From Microbacteriaceae bacterium (GTDB lineage Bacteria > Actinomycetota > Actinomycetes > Actinomycetales > Microbacteriaceae): a DNA stretch of 7,912 nucleotides. A program made the translations under genes and the position numbers. Below the pieces are notes generated by a model. The model saw only the letters and a list, made by a program, of their open reading frames with translations. It searched no databases and was not told the origin of the DNA. Of the stretch, positions 1 through 4,854 are shown piece after piece. The stretch spans positions 1 through 7,912 of the forward strand of contig JAKONM010000197.1 in NCBI GenBank assembly GCA_022701925.1. The letters are read 5' to 3'. How positions within the stretch are numbered: position 1 is the first letter of the stretch; every line of letters starts with the position of its first letter.

Positions 1-71
1 AGCCGCCAGCCGGTCGCCAGGTAGGCCAGCAGCACCAGGACCAGCACGATGTCGAGGATCGTGGATGACAT
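1..71 (-). CDS. N-terminus of a CvpA/MarP-like membrane protein (partial)
   Basis: Only the first 23 codons are inside the window; the rest lies beyond the left edge. The reading is MSSTILDIVLVLVLLAYLATGWR: a short polar start, one hydrophobic helix at about residues 5-20, then Gly-Trp-Arg. This pattern (Leu-Asp-Ile, a Leu/Val-rich helix, a G-x-R turn) is typical of the first helix of CvpA-family proteins. In actinobacteria these include the membrane domain of MarP-type periplasmic serine proteases. The ATG at 71 is supported by a good ribosome binding site, GAGGGGG at 83-77, with 5 bases between. It is transcribed divergently from rpsO. The family call rests on 23 residues, so another small membrane protein is possible, and it is not known whether a protease domain follows. 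Confidence 0.5.
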   Translation of the reverse strand, partial: MSSTILDIVLVLVLLAYLATGWR

Positions 72-99
72 GTTCGCCCCCTCACACGGTCGAGCCCGC

Positions 100-105
100 A
101 CTGTA
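100..105 (-). promoter_or_regulatory. Possible -10 element for the leftmost minus-strand gene
   Basis: Read on the minus strand, bases 105-100 are TACAGT, which fits the TAnnnT pattern of actinobacterial housekeeping -10 boxes. Transcription would start near 94, giving a leader of about 23 bases carrying the GAGGGGG ribosome site. No recognisable -35 lies at the expected distance, so this is tentative. Confidence 0.3.
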
Positions 106-172
106 CGGGAGGCCCCGGACCCGGCCGGGGCGGGGCGGCGGCCGCTTCAGGAACCGCTCAGGGCCGCTCGGC

Positions 173-181
173 TGGTAGCCT
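173..181 (+). promoter_or_regulatory. Possible extended -10 promoter for rpsO
   Basis: TGGTAGCCT fits the extended -10 pattern TGnTAnnnT. No good -35 precedes it, but extended -10 promoters can do without one. Transcription would start near 187, giving a leader of about 82 bases that holds the 217-239 hairpin. A promoter further upstream cannot be excluded, and the choice matters for which leader structures can form. Confidence 0.35.
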
Positions 182-216
182 TCTCGACTGCCGTGAACCG
201 GCCGCGGGATCAGAGC

Positions 217-239
217 GCGGAACGCACCAGGCGTTCCGC
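217..239 (+). promoter_or_regulatory. Perfect 9-bp hairpin in the rpsO leader
   Basis: GCGGAACGC (217-225) and GCGTTCCGC (231-239) are exact reverse complements around a 5-base loop ACCAG. The hairpin lies 17 bases before the ribosome binding site of rpsO. A competing pairing exists: GCGCGG at 215-220 can pair with CCGCGC at 241-246. rpsO messages in several phyla carry S15-binding leaders of differing architecture, so a regulatory role is plausible. No specific known leader class is recognised here. Confidence 0.5.
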
Positions 240-256
240 ACCGCGCAGCGAGCATG

Positions 257-262
257 AGGAGG
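257..262 (+). promoter_or_regulatory. Ribosome binding site of rpsO
   Basis: AGGAGG is a full-strength Shine-Dalgarno sequence, 6 bases before the ATG at 269. It decides the start: the earlier in-frame ATG at 254 lies upstream of this site and would add five residues (MRRTP) not seen in S15 proteins. Confidence 0.85.
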
Positions 263-268
263 ACCCCT

Positions 269-538
269 ATGGCACTGGACGCCGAGGTCAAGAAGGCGAT
301 CATCGCGGAGTACGCGACGCACGAGGGCGACACCGGCTCGCCCGAGGTGCAGATCGCGATGCTGACGACCCGCATCAAGGATCTGACCGAGCACTTGAAG
401 CTGCACAAGCACGACCACCACTCGCGTCGCGGCCTGCTGCTGCTCGTGGGTCAGCGTCGCCGGCTGCTGGGCTACCTGCAGGACGTCGACATCGAGCGCT
501 ACCGCTCGCTGATCGAGCGCCTGGGCCTGCGCCGCTAG
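269..538 (+). CDS. rpsO: 30S ribosomal protein S15
   Basis: S15 is a primary-binding protein of the small ribosomal subunit. It binds the three-way junction of helices 20-22 in the central domain of 16S rRNA and helps form a bridge to the 50S subunit. The product is 89 residues, the usual length. Family hallmarks are DTGSPEVQ at residues 21-28, the basic HKHDHHSRRGLL block at 46-57 that contacts rRNA, and GQRRRLLGYL at 61-70. The ATG at 269 is chosen because AGGAGG sits 6 bases upstream and the protein then begins MALDAEVKKA, as in actinobacterial S15. The gene appears to be transcribed alone: a hairpin terminator follows the stop by 13 bases and the next gene is convergent. In many bacteria pnp follows rpsO, but not here. 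Confidence 0.98.
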   Translation: MALDAEVKKAIIAEYATHEGDTGSPEVQIAMLTTRIKDLTEHLKLHKHDHHSRRGLLLLVGQRRRLLGYLQDVDIERYRSLIERLGLRR

Positions 539-551
539 TCGCTCCCGGGTA

Positions 552-593
552 CGACGAAGCCCCGCTCCGGTGATCCGGAGCGGGGCTTCTTCG
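552..593. terminator. Strong bidirectional hairpin terminator between rpsO and the hexapeptide gene
   Basis: Bases 556-570 and 575-589 form a perfect 15-bp stem around a TGAT loop. After one mismatch the stem continues with three more pairs (552-554 with 591-593). The lower stem reads GAAG/CTTC, giving only a weak T-containing tail on either strand, which is common in high-G+C actinobacteria. It lies between two convergent genes and probably terminates both. Confidence 0.88.
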
Positions 594-638
594 ATCCTGC
601 CGCAGCGGGGCCGGCGACCTCGCGGCCGCCGGCGGCGC

Positions 639-1088
639 TCAGGCCGCGGCGCCGTAGAGGCTCTGCTGCGGCAGCACCGCGTCCTCGTCGATGCGCTGGT
701 CGGCGGCGATGCGGGCGCCGGAGCCGACCGTGGCGCGGGCGCCGATCTTCGTGTGGCTGCCGATGCGGGCGCTCTCGCCGATCACGACGGCGGCGCCGAC
801 GTGCACCGAGGCGCCGACCTCGGCGTGCGGGCCGATGACGGCCTCGCGGTCGACCCACGTGCCGGCGGCGATGCGGGCACCGCGCCCGATGCGGGCGCCC
901 GACTCGACGTACACGGTCGGGGCGAGGAACGCCGTCTGGTCGACGGACGCGTCGGTCGCGACGAGGCCGCGGCCGTTGGGGTGACGGCGGTACCGGGTCA
1001 CGGTGCCGAACTCGTCCTCGATCTCTTCTGCGATCCTGGGGGTCCTGCGCTGCATGATCATGACAACGTACGCGGCGCCCCCGTTCAT
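639..1088 (-). CDS. Hexapeptide-repeat (left-handed beta-helix) protein, possible acyltransferase
   Basis: The 149-residue product consists mostly of hexapeptide repeats from about residue 44 to 136. Steps such as ARIGRGARIAAG, AVIGPHAEVGASVHVG, VVIGESARIGSHTKIG and ATVGSGARIA build a left-handed parallel beta-helix. This fold occurs in acyl- and acetyltransferases, sugar-nucleotide acyltransferases and gamma-class carbonic anhydrases, usually as trimers. The three-histidine pattern and NxRxD-type entry motif of gamma carbonic anhydrases are absent. His88, His96 and His112 lie in the helix, but none can be assigned as catalytic. The first 40 residues (EEIEDEFGTVTRYRRHPNGR) form a separate cap. 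The start is uncertain: the ATG at 1088 has GGAGG only 2 bases before it, and ATGs at 1061 and 1055 lack a good site. The soluble fold is clear; the substrate is unknown. Confidence 0.75.
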   Translation of the reverse strand: MNGGAAYVVMIMQRRTPRIAEEIEDEFGTVTRYRRHPNGRGLVATDASVDQTAFLAPTVYVESGARIGRGARIAAGTWVDREAVIGPHAEVGASVHVGAAVVIGESARIGSHTKIGARATVGSGARIAADQRIDEDAVLPQQSLYGAAA

Positions 1089-1156
1089 TCCCTCCGCGCG
1101 CCCCCTTCCAGGTTGAGAATCCGATAAGAGCGGGCCCGGCGCGGCATGATGGGCGC

Positions 1157-1576
1157 GTGCTGTTCGGCAGGAAGGGTGCGGACCCCGAGTTCCCGCGCGG
1201 GGACCAGGGCTCCGGCTCGCTCGACGACTACAAGTTCGACCTGATGCCGGCGAAGCGGGACACGGTGATCCGCCTGGCGGGCAGCGACCCCGCCCAGGAC
1301 GCGATCGCGCAGGCGATGGAGGGCGAGCGGATCGAGACCGCGATCCCGCGCCGCACCCCCGAGGACGAGCGCACGGACGCCGAGATGCCGGTGCGGCTGT
1401 TCGTGGACGGGCGCATCCTGGGGCCGGTCGGCCGCGTGCCCCGCGGGCTCGAGGCCGTGGTCAACGAGGCCCTGGCGCGCCTCGAGATCGCGGGCCGCAA
1501 GCCCCGCATCCCCGTGGAGGTCGTGCGCACGAAGCACGGGCTGCGCGTCGACCTGCAGATGGGCGAGACCCGCTGA
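1157..1576 (+). CDS. Unrecognised 139-residue soluble protein
   Basis: I do not recognise this family. The GTG at 1157 is the only sensible start; the ATGs at 1146 and 1149 are out of frame. There is no clear Shine-Dalgarno. A CATGAT hexamer at 1145-1150 would place transcription start on the GTG itself, so a leaderless message is possible. Residues 1-75 are charged and probably flexible (GRKGADPEFPRGDQGSGS, then YKFDLMPAKRDTVIRL). Residues 78-135 look like a compact alpha/beta domain: PVRLFVDGRILGPVGRVPRG, then a helix LEAVVNEALARLEIAG, then KPRIPVEVVRTKHGLRVDLQ. The GPVGRVPRGLE stretch loosely recalls a HIRAN-like turn (GxVGYLPR), but this is too weak to assign. No signal peptide or membrane segment is seen. 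It lies 38 bp before the aldo/keto reductase and may be cotranscribed with it. Confidence 0.72.
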   Translation: MLFGRKGADPEFPRGDQGSGSLDDYKFDLMPAKRDTVIRLAGSDPAQDAIAQAMEGERIETAIPRRTPEDERTDAEMPVRLFVDGRILGPVGRVPRGLEAVVNEALARLEIAGRKPRIPVEVVRTKHGLRVDLQMGETR

Positions 1577-1614
1577 CCCGTTCCGTCCAGGACGACGGGG
1601 TCAGGATCGACGGC

Positions 1615-2586
1615 ATGGAACAGATCCGTCTCGGCGACTCCGGGCTGCGCGTCAGCCGCATCGTGCTGGGCTGCATGAGCTACGGCGACCCGCAGCGCGG
1701 CAACCACCCGTGGAGCCTGCCGCTCGAGGCCTCCCGCCCCTTCTTCCGTCGGGCCGTCGAGGCCGGCATCACGACGTTCGACACCGCCAACGTCTACTCC
1801 GACGGCAGCAGCGAGGAGATCACCGGCGAGCTGCTGCGCGAGTTCACGACCCGCGAGGAGGTCGTGATCGCGACGAAGGTGCACGGCCGCATGGGCGACG
1901 GCACCAACGGCGCCGGCTTGTCCCGCGGCGCGATCATGACCCAGATAGACGCGTCGCTGCGCCGCCTGGGCACCGACTACGTGGACCTCTACCAGATCCA
2001 CCGCTACGACCCCGAGACGCCGGTGGTGGAGACCATGTCCGCGCTGCACGACCTGGTCAAGGCGGGCAAGGTGCGCTACATCGGTGCCTCCTCCATGTGG
2101 GCGCGGCAGTTCATCGAGATGCAGCACACGGCCGACGTGGAGGGGCTGACCCGGTTCGTCTCCATGCAGGACCAGTACTCCCTGCTGCAGCGCGAGGAGG
2201 AGCGGGAGATGCTGCCGTACTGCCTGGAGACCGGCGTCGGCGTGATCCCGTGGTCGCCGCTGGCGCGCGGGAAGCTGACCCGCGACTGGGACGAGACGAC
2301 CGACCGCAGCGGCACCGACGAGTTCGGGAAGACCCTGTTCGGCCAGGAGGGGGACCGGCGCATCGTGGAGGCGGTGGCCCGCATCGCCGCGGACCGCGGC
2401 GTCCCGCGGGCGCAGGTGGCGCTGGCCTGGGTGCTGGCCCAGGAGGCCGTCACCGCGCCGATCATCGGCGCGACGAAGGAGCACCACCTGGACGACGCGG
2501 TCGCCGCCGTCGACCTGGAGCTGACCGACGACGAGCTGGACGCGCTGGAGGCGGACTACGCCCCCCACCGGCCCACCGGCTTCTGA
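1615..2586 (+). CDS. Aldo/keto reductase
   Basis: This is an NADP(H)-dependent aldo/keto reductase of 323 residues, the normal length for the bacterial (beta/alpha)8-barrel enzymes. All four catalytic residues are visible: Asp56 and Tyr61 in FDTANVYSDG, Lys88 in ATKVHGR and His129 in YQIHRYD. The C-terminal cofactor-binding signature is PIIGATKEHHLDDA, about 282-295. The N-terminal GCMSYGDP and the NHPWSL stretch resemble the YajO-like subgroup, whose members reduce various aldehydes or sugars; the true substrate cannot be read from sequence. The ATG at 1615 has AGGA at 1603-1606 with an 8-base gap. The gene follows the 139-residue ORF by 38 bp on the same strand. The end (APHRPTGF) is the usual one for the family, so the reading frame that follows is not a frameshifted tail. 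Confidence 0.95.
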   Translation: MEQIRLGDSGLRVSRIVLGCMSYGDPQRGNHPWSLPLEASRPFFRRAVEAGITTFDTANVYSDGSSEEITGELLREFTTREEVVIATKVHGRMGDGTNGAGLSRGAIMTQIDASLRRLGTDYVDLYQIHRYDPETPVVETMSALHDLVKAGKVRYIGASSMWARQFIEMQHTADVEGLTRFVSMQDQYSLLQREEEREMLPYCLETGVGVIPWSPLARGKLTRDWDETTDRSGTDEFGKTLFGQEGDRRIVEAVARIAADRGVPRAQVALAWVLAQEAVTAPIIGATKEHHLDDAVAAVDLELTDDELDALEADYAPHRPTGF

Positions 2587-2605
2587 CCCGGGGCCGCGGC
2601 GCCGG

Positions 2606-2836
2606 ACGACCCCGGCGTCGCGGCTGCTGTTCTGGATCCGGTCGGCGTTCATCGGCGACGCGCTGATCGCGGCGTTCGGCGGCCTGCTGTTCGCCGTCGG
2701 CCGCGAGGGCGCCGCCTGGGCCGTGCTCGTCTTCGTCGCGATCCGCGCCGGCCTGGGCGTGGTCGCACTGCTGATCGCGGCCCGGGCGCTGGAGGAGCCC
2801 CGACCGGGCGACGACGACTCCAGCGCGGTCGGCTGA
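2606..2836 (+). CDS. Small two-helix membrane protein ORF without a canonical start codon
   Basis: Frame 2 downstream of the aldo/keto reductase encodes a clear small membrane protein. It starts near TTPASRLLFWIRS, has a first helix about AFIGDALIAAFGGLLFAV, a Glu-Gly turn, a second helix about AAWAVLVFVAIRAGLGVVALLIAA, and an acidic tail PRPGDDDSSAVG. Almost every third codon position is G or C, as in the neighbouring genes, and the TGA at 2834-2836 lies 5 bp from the stop of the convergent SIP gene. However, from the last in-frame stop upstream (inside the reductase gene) no ATG, GTG or TTG occurs before the first helix. Candidates are ACG at 2606 (perhaps a mutated ATG; the product would be 76 residues) or CTG at 2624/2627, none with a ribosome site. 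It may be a decayed gene, use a rare start, or reflect a sequencing error. The function is unknown. Confidence 0.5.
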   Translation, partial: TTPASRLLFWIRSAFIGDALIAAFGGLLFAVGREGAAWAVLVFVAIRAGLGVVALLIAARALEEPRPGDDDSSAVG

Positions 2837-2841
2837 GCGGG

Positions 2842-3624
2842 TCAGTCGGGGTCGGCCGGGTCCAGGGGCGCGTGGTGGTCGAACCCGGCGTCGCCCCGCT
2901 TCCAGTACCCGTGCAGGGAGCGGTTGGTCTTCGGCAGCCCCTGCTCCTTCAGGTGGCGGCGCACCGGGACGAGCGCGGACGCCTCCCCGGCCGCCCACAC
3001 GAAGGTGTCGTCGTCGACGTCCTGCGTCCGCACCACCTCGAGCAGGTCGTGGTGCGGCTCCAGCACCTGCGGCGTCGCCGCCAGCACCTCGGCCTCGTCC
3101 AGGTAGTGGGCTGCCGCACCGCCGAAGAGCACGGCGTGCACCGGCAGGACGCCCGCGAACGCCCGCACCCAGCGGCGCAGCGCCGGCAGGCCGGTCGGAT
3201 CGGCGATCAGCAGCGCGTTCCGGAAGCCGGCGGGCGCCAGCTTCGAGCCGCGCGGACCGCCGACCTCCACCCGGTCGCCCTCCCGCGCCGCGGCCGCCCA
3301 GTCGCTGGCCGGGCCGGACGCGCCGACGTGCACGACCACGTCCAGGTCCAGCTCGGGCCCGCTGGAGGCGCCGAGGGGGCGGAACTCGCTGGGCGTGTAG
3401 TCGCGCCCCACCAGCGCGCCGTCCGCGCCCGGCACGAACAGCTTCACGTGGTCCTCGGGCCCGAGGCTCGTGAAGCCGGCCAGGTCGTCGCCGCCGAGCG
3501 TCAGCCGCACCAGTCCGCCCGCCACCTCCCGCCGGCGCAGCACGACCAGCGTGCGGCGTCGCGGCTCGTGGCGGACGGCGTCGCGGGAGCGGGGAGCGGA
3601 CGTGGACAGCGGGAAGGTGTGCAC
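2842..3624 (-). CDS. Siderophore-interacting protein (SIP) family flavoreductase
   Basis: SIP-family enzymes are FAD-dependent, NAD(P)H-using reductases that release iron from ferric siderophores in the cytoplasm. The 260-residue product has the N-terminal FAD domain (about 22-125), with GPEDHVKLFVPG at 55-66 and the flavin-binding R-x-Y-T motif at 74-77. The C-terminal SIP/NAD(P)H domain (about 135-250) has LLIADPTGLPAL at 138-149, FVWAAGEA at 208-215 and the terminal GYWKRGDAGFDHH. I chose GTG at 3624 because AGGA lies 8 bases upstream and the protein then starts just before the conserved domain. An in-frame ATG at 3690 would add 22 residues and make the start codon overlap that of the divergent LLM gene. 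No DtxR/IdeR-like iron box is visible upstream, so iron control is not supported by sequence. It may also act as a general flavin reductase. Confidence 0.92.
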   Translation of the reverse strand: MHTFPLSTSAPRSRDAVRHEPRRRTLVVLRRREVAGGLVRLTLGGDDLAGFTSLGPEDHVKLFVPGADGALVGRDYTPSEFRPLGASSGPELDLDVVVHVGASGPASDWAAAAREGDRVEVGGPRGSKLAPAGFRNALLIADPTGLPALRRWVRAFAGVLPVHAVLFGGAAAHYLDEAEVLAATPQVLEPHHDLLEVVRTQDVDDDTFVWAAGEASALVPVRRHLKEQGLPKTNRSLHGYWKRGDAGFDHHAPLDPADPD

Positions 3625-3632
3625 GGGAGCGA

Positions 3633-3656
3633 TCCTGCCCGCCGCGCCGAGCAGGA
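3633..3656. repeat. Inverted repeat in the divergent SIP/LLM promoter region
   Basis: TCCTGC (3633-3638) and GCAGGA (3651-3656) are exact reverse complements 12 bases apart. The right arm lies within GAGCAGGAAT (3649-3658), which recurs with one change as GAGCAGGCAT at 3681-3690, 32 bp or about three helical turns downstream. The second copy covers the ribosome site and start codon of the LLM gene. It could be a regulator site, but short repeats in G+C-rich DNA arise easily. Confidence 0.3.
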
Positions 3657-3688
3657 ATCCGAGAGCGCCCACGGCGGTTGGAGCAGGC

Positions 3689-4753
3689 ATGACGGACCTC
3701 TCACTGTCGGTGCTCGACCTCGTCCCCGTGCGCACGGGCCAGACCTCCGGCGACGCCGTCGCGGCGTCCGTCTCGCTGGCGCAGCGCGCCGACGCGCTGG
3801 GCTTCACCCGCTACTGGCTGGCGGAGCACCACAACATGCCGTCGGTCGCCTCCACGGCCCCGGCCGTGCTGCTCGGCCTGCTGGCCGGCCGCACCCGGCG
3901 CATCCGCCTGGGCTCCGGCGGCGTCATGCTGCCGAACCACTCGCCGTTCGTCGTCGCCGAGCAGTTCGCGGCGCTCGAGGCCGCGGCGCCCGGGCGCATC
4001 GACCTCGGGATCGGGCGCGCCCCGGGCTCCGACCCGGTCATCACGGCACTGCTGCGGTCGTCCGGCCCCACCAGCGACGTCGACCGCTTCCCGGAGCACG
4101 TGCGCGACATCGAGGCGCTGCTGGCGCCCGAGGGCGCGGGCCTGCAGCTGGCGTCCGGAGAGCAGTACACCGTGCGCGCCACCCCTGCCGCCGCGGGTGC
4201 GCCCGAGGTGTGGCTGCTGGGCTCGAGCGACTACTCGGCGGTGCTGGCGGCGAAGCTCGGCCTGCCCTACGTGTTCGCGAACCACTTCTCGGGCCACGGC
4301 GTCGAGCGCGCGCTCGACGCGTACCGCTCGCAGTTCACGCCGAACGAGCGGTACCCGCGCCCCCGCACCCTGCTGACCGCCAACGTCGTCGCCGCGGACA
4401 CCCGGGAGGAGGCGGAGGCCCAGGCGCTGCCGCAGCTGCAGCACATGGCGCGGCTGCGCACCGGGGTGCCGCTGACCGCGCTGGACACCGTCGAGGAGGC
4501 CGCCGCGGCCCGGATGACCGAGCCGCAGCAGGAGCTGATCGCGTCGATGCGCCCCCGCTGGTTCATCGGCGAGGCGGGGGACGTCGCGGGCCGGCTGGCC
4601 GACTTCGCGGCCCGGTTCGCCGTCGACGAGGTCATGGTGAGCCCGTCGGCCGCCGCCTCCGCGGCGGACCCGATCGACGCGGCGCCGGCGCGCGAGCGCA
4701 CCCTCGAGCTGCTGGCGGCCCGGCTGCCGCAGCGCAGCCTCGTCGCGGCCTGA
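3689..4753 (+). CDS. LLM-class flavin-dependent oxidoreductase (luciferase-like, MsnO8-type)
   Basis: A 354-residue member of the bacterial luciferase-like family, which uses reduced flavin (FMNH2 or F420H2) in a TIM barrel to oxidise small molecules. It matches the group typified by the start LSVLDLVPVRTG (residues 5-17), WLAEHHNMPSVAST at 43-56, GSGGVMLPNHSPFVVAEQF at 75-93 and GRIDLGIGRAPGSDP at 102-116, followed by WLLGSSDYSA at 175-184. This set is characteristic of the 'luciferase family oxidoreductase, group 1' proteins, most of unknown substrate. The ATG at 3689 has GGAG 5 bases upstream and gives the usual N-terminus; earlier in-frame ATGs lie inside the SIP gene. Divergence from a flavin reductase is notable because two-component flavin monooxygenases need a reduced-flavin supplier, but a working pairing is only an inference. 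Confidence 0.93.
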   Translation: MTDLSLSVLDLVPVRTGQTSGDAVAASVSLAQRADALGFTRYWLAEHHNMPSVASTAPAVLLGLLAGRTRRIRLGSGGVMLPNHSPFVVAEQFAALEAAAPGRIDLGIGRAPGSDPVITALLRSSGPTSDVDRFPEHVRDIEALLAPEGAGLQLASGEQYTVRATPAAAGAPEVWLLGSSDYSAVLAAKLGLPYVFANHFSGHGVERALDAYRSQFTPNERYPRPRTLLTANVVAADTREEAEAQALPQLQHMARLRTGVPLTALDTVEEAAAARMTEPQQELIASMRPRWFIGEAGDVAGRLADFAARFAVDEVMVSPSAAASAADPIDAAPARERTLELLAARLPQRSLVAA

Positions 4754-4761
4754 CGGCCGCG
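4744..4761 (+). repeat. Small hairpin spanning the LLM stop codon
   Basis: CGCGGCC (4744-4750) and GGCCGCG (4755-4761) form a perfect 7-bp stem whose loop TGAC contains the TGA stop. It lies 9 bases before the terminator hairpin and may slow 3'-end decay or add to termination. Confidence 0.5.
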
Positions 4762-4770
4762 TCCACCGAC

Positions 4771-4797
4771 CCCGACCGCGCCGGATGCGCGGTCGGG
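4771..4797 (+). terminator. Hairpin terminator of the LLM gene
   Basis: CCCGACCGCGC (4771-4781) and GCGCGGTCGGG (4787-4797) form a perfect 11-bp stem with a CGGAT loop, starting 18 bases after the LLM stop. The tail TCCTCTC is pyrimidine-rich but not a T-run, as is usual for actinobacterial intrinsic terminators. Confidence 0.75.
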
Positions 4798-4812
4798 TCC
4801 TCTCGGCCTGCC

Positions 4813-4818
4813 TAGGGT
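4813..4818 (+). promoter_or_regulatory. Probable -10 element of the SNF2 helicase gene
   Basis: TAGGGT fits the actinobacterial -10 consensus TAnnnT. Transcription would start near 4825, giving a leader of about 30 bases carrying the GGAGGGG ribosome site. The -35 region would overlap the right arm of the preceding terminator (about 4790-4795) and shows no good match. Confidence 0.4.
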
Positions 4819-4854
4819 TGAGGGTTCGCATGCAGACCGGGGGAGGGGTGCGCC

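Noticed and set aside
112..131. GCCCCGG/CCGGGGC hairpin between the divergent membrane-protein gene and rpsO
   Set aside because: It is a low-complexity G/C run in a promoter region with no T-tail and no gene to terminate; no function can be supported.
1228..2652. A 474-codon minus-strand frame opposite the 139-residue ORF and the aldo/keto reductase
   Set aside because: It lacks any recognisable motif and is antisense to a complete aldo/keto reductase with all catalytic residues.
2800..2832. Inverted repeat CCGACCG ... CGGTCGG at the end of the small membrane ORF, a possible terminator for the convergent pair
   Set aside because: The stem is only 7 bp with a 19-base loop and no T-tract on either strand; chance occurrence is likely in this composition.
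3625..3688. Iron-responsive (DtxR/IdeR) operator expected upstream of a siderophore-interacting protein
   Set aside because: I looked for the TTAGGTTAGGCTAACCTAA-type palindrome and found no A/T-rich match, so iron regulation is not claimed.
2872..4815. A 647-codon plus-strand frame across the SIP gene and LLM gene
   Set aside because: It runs antisense to the SIP gene and out of frame with the LLM gene; both of those have clear family signatures.
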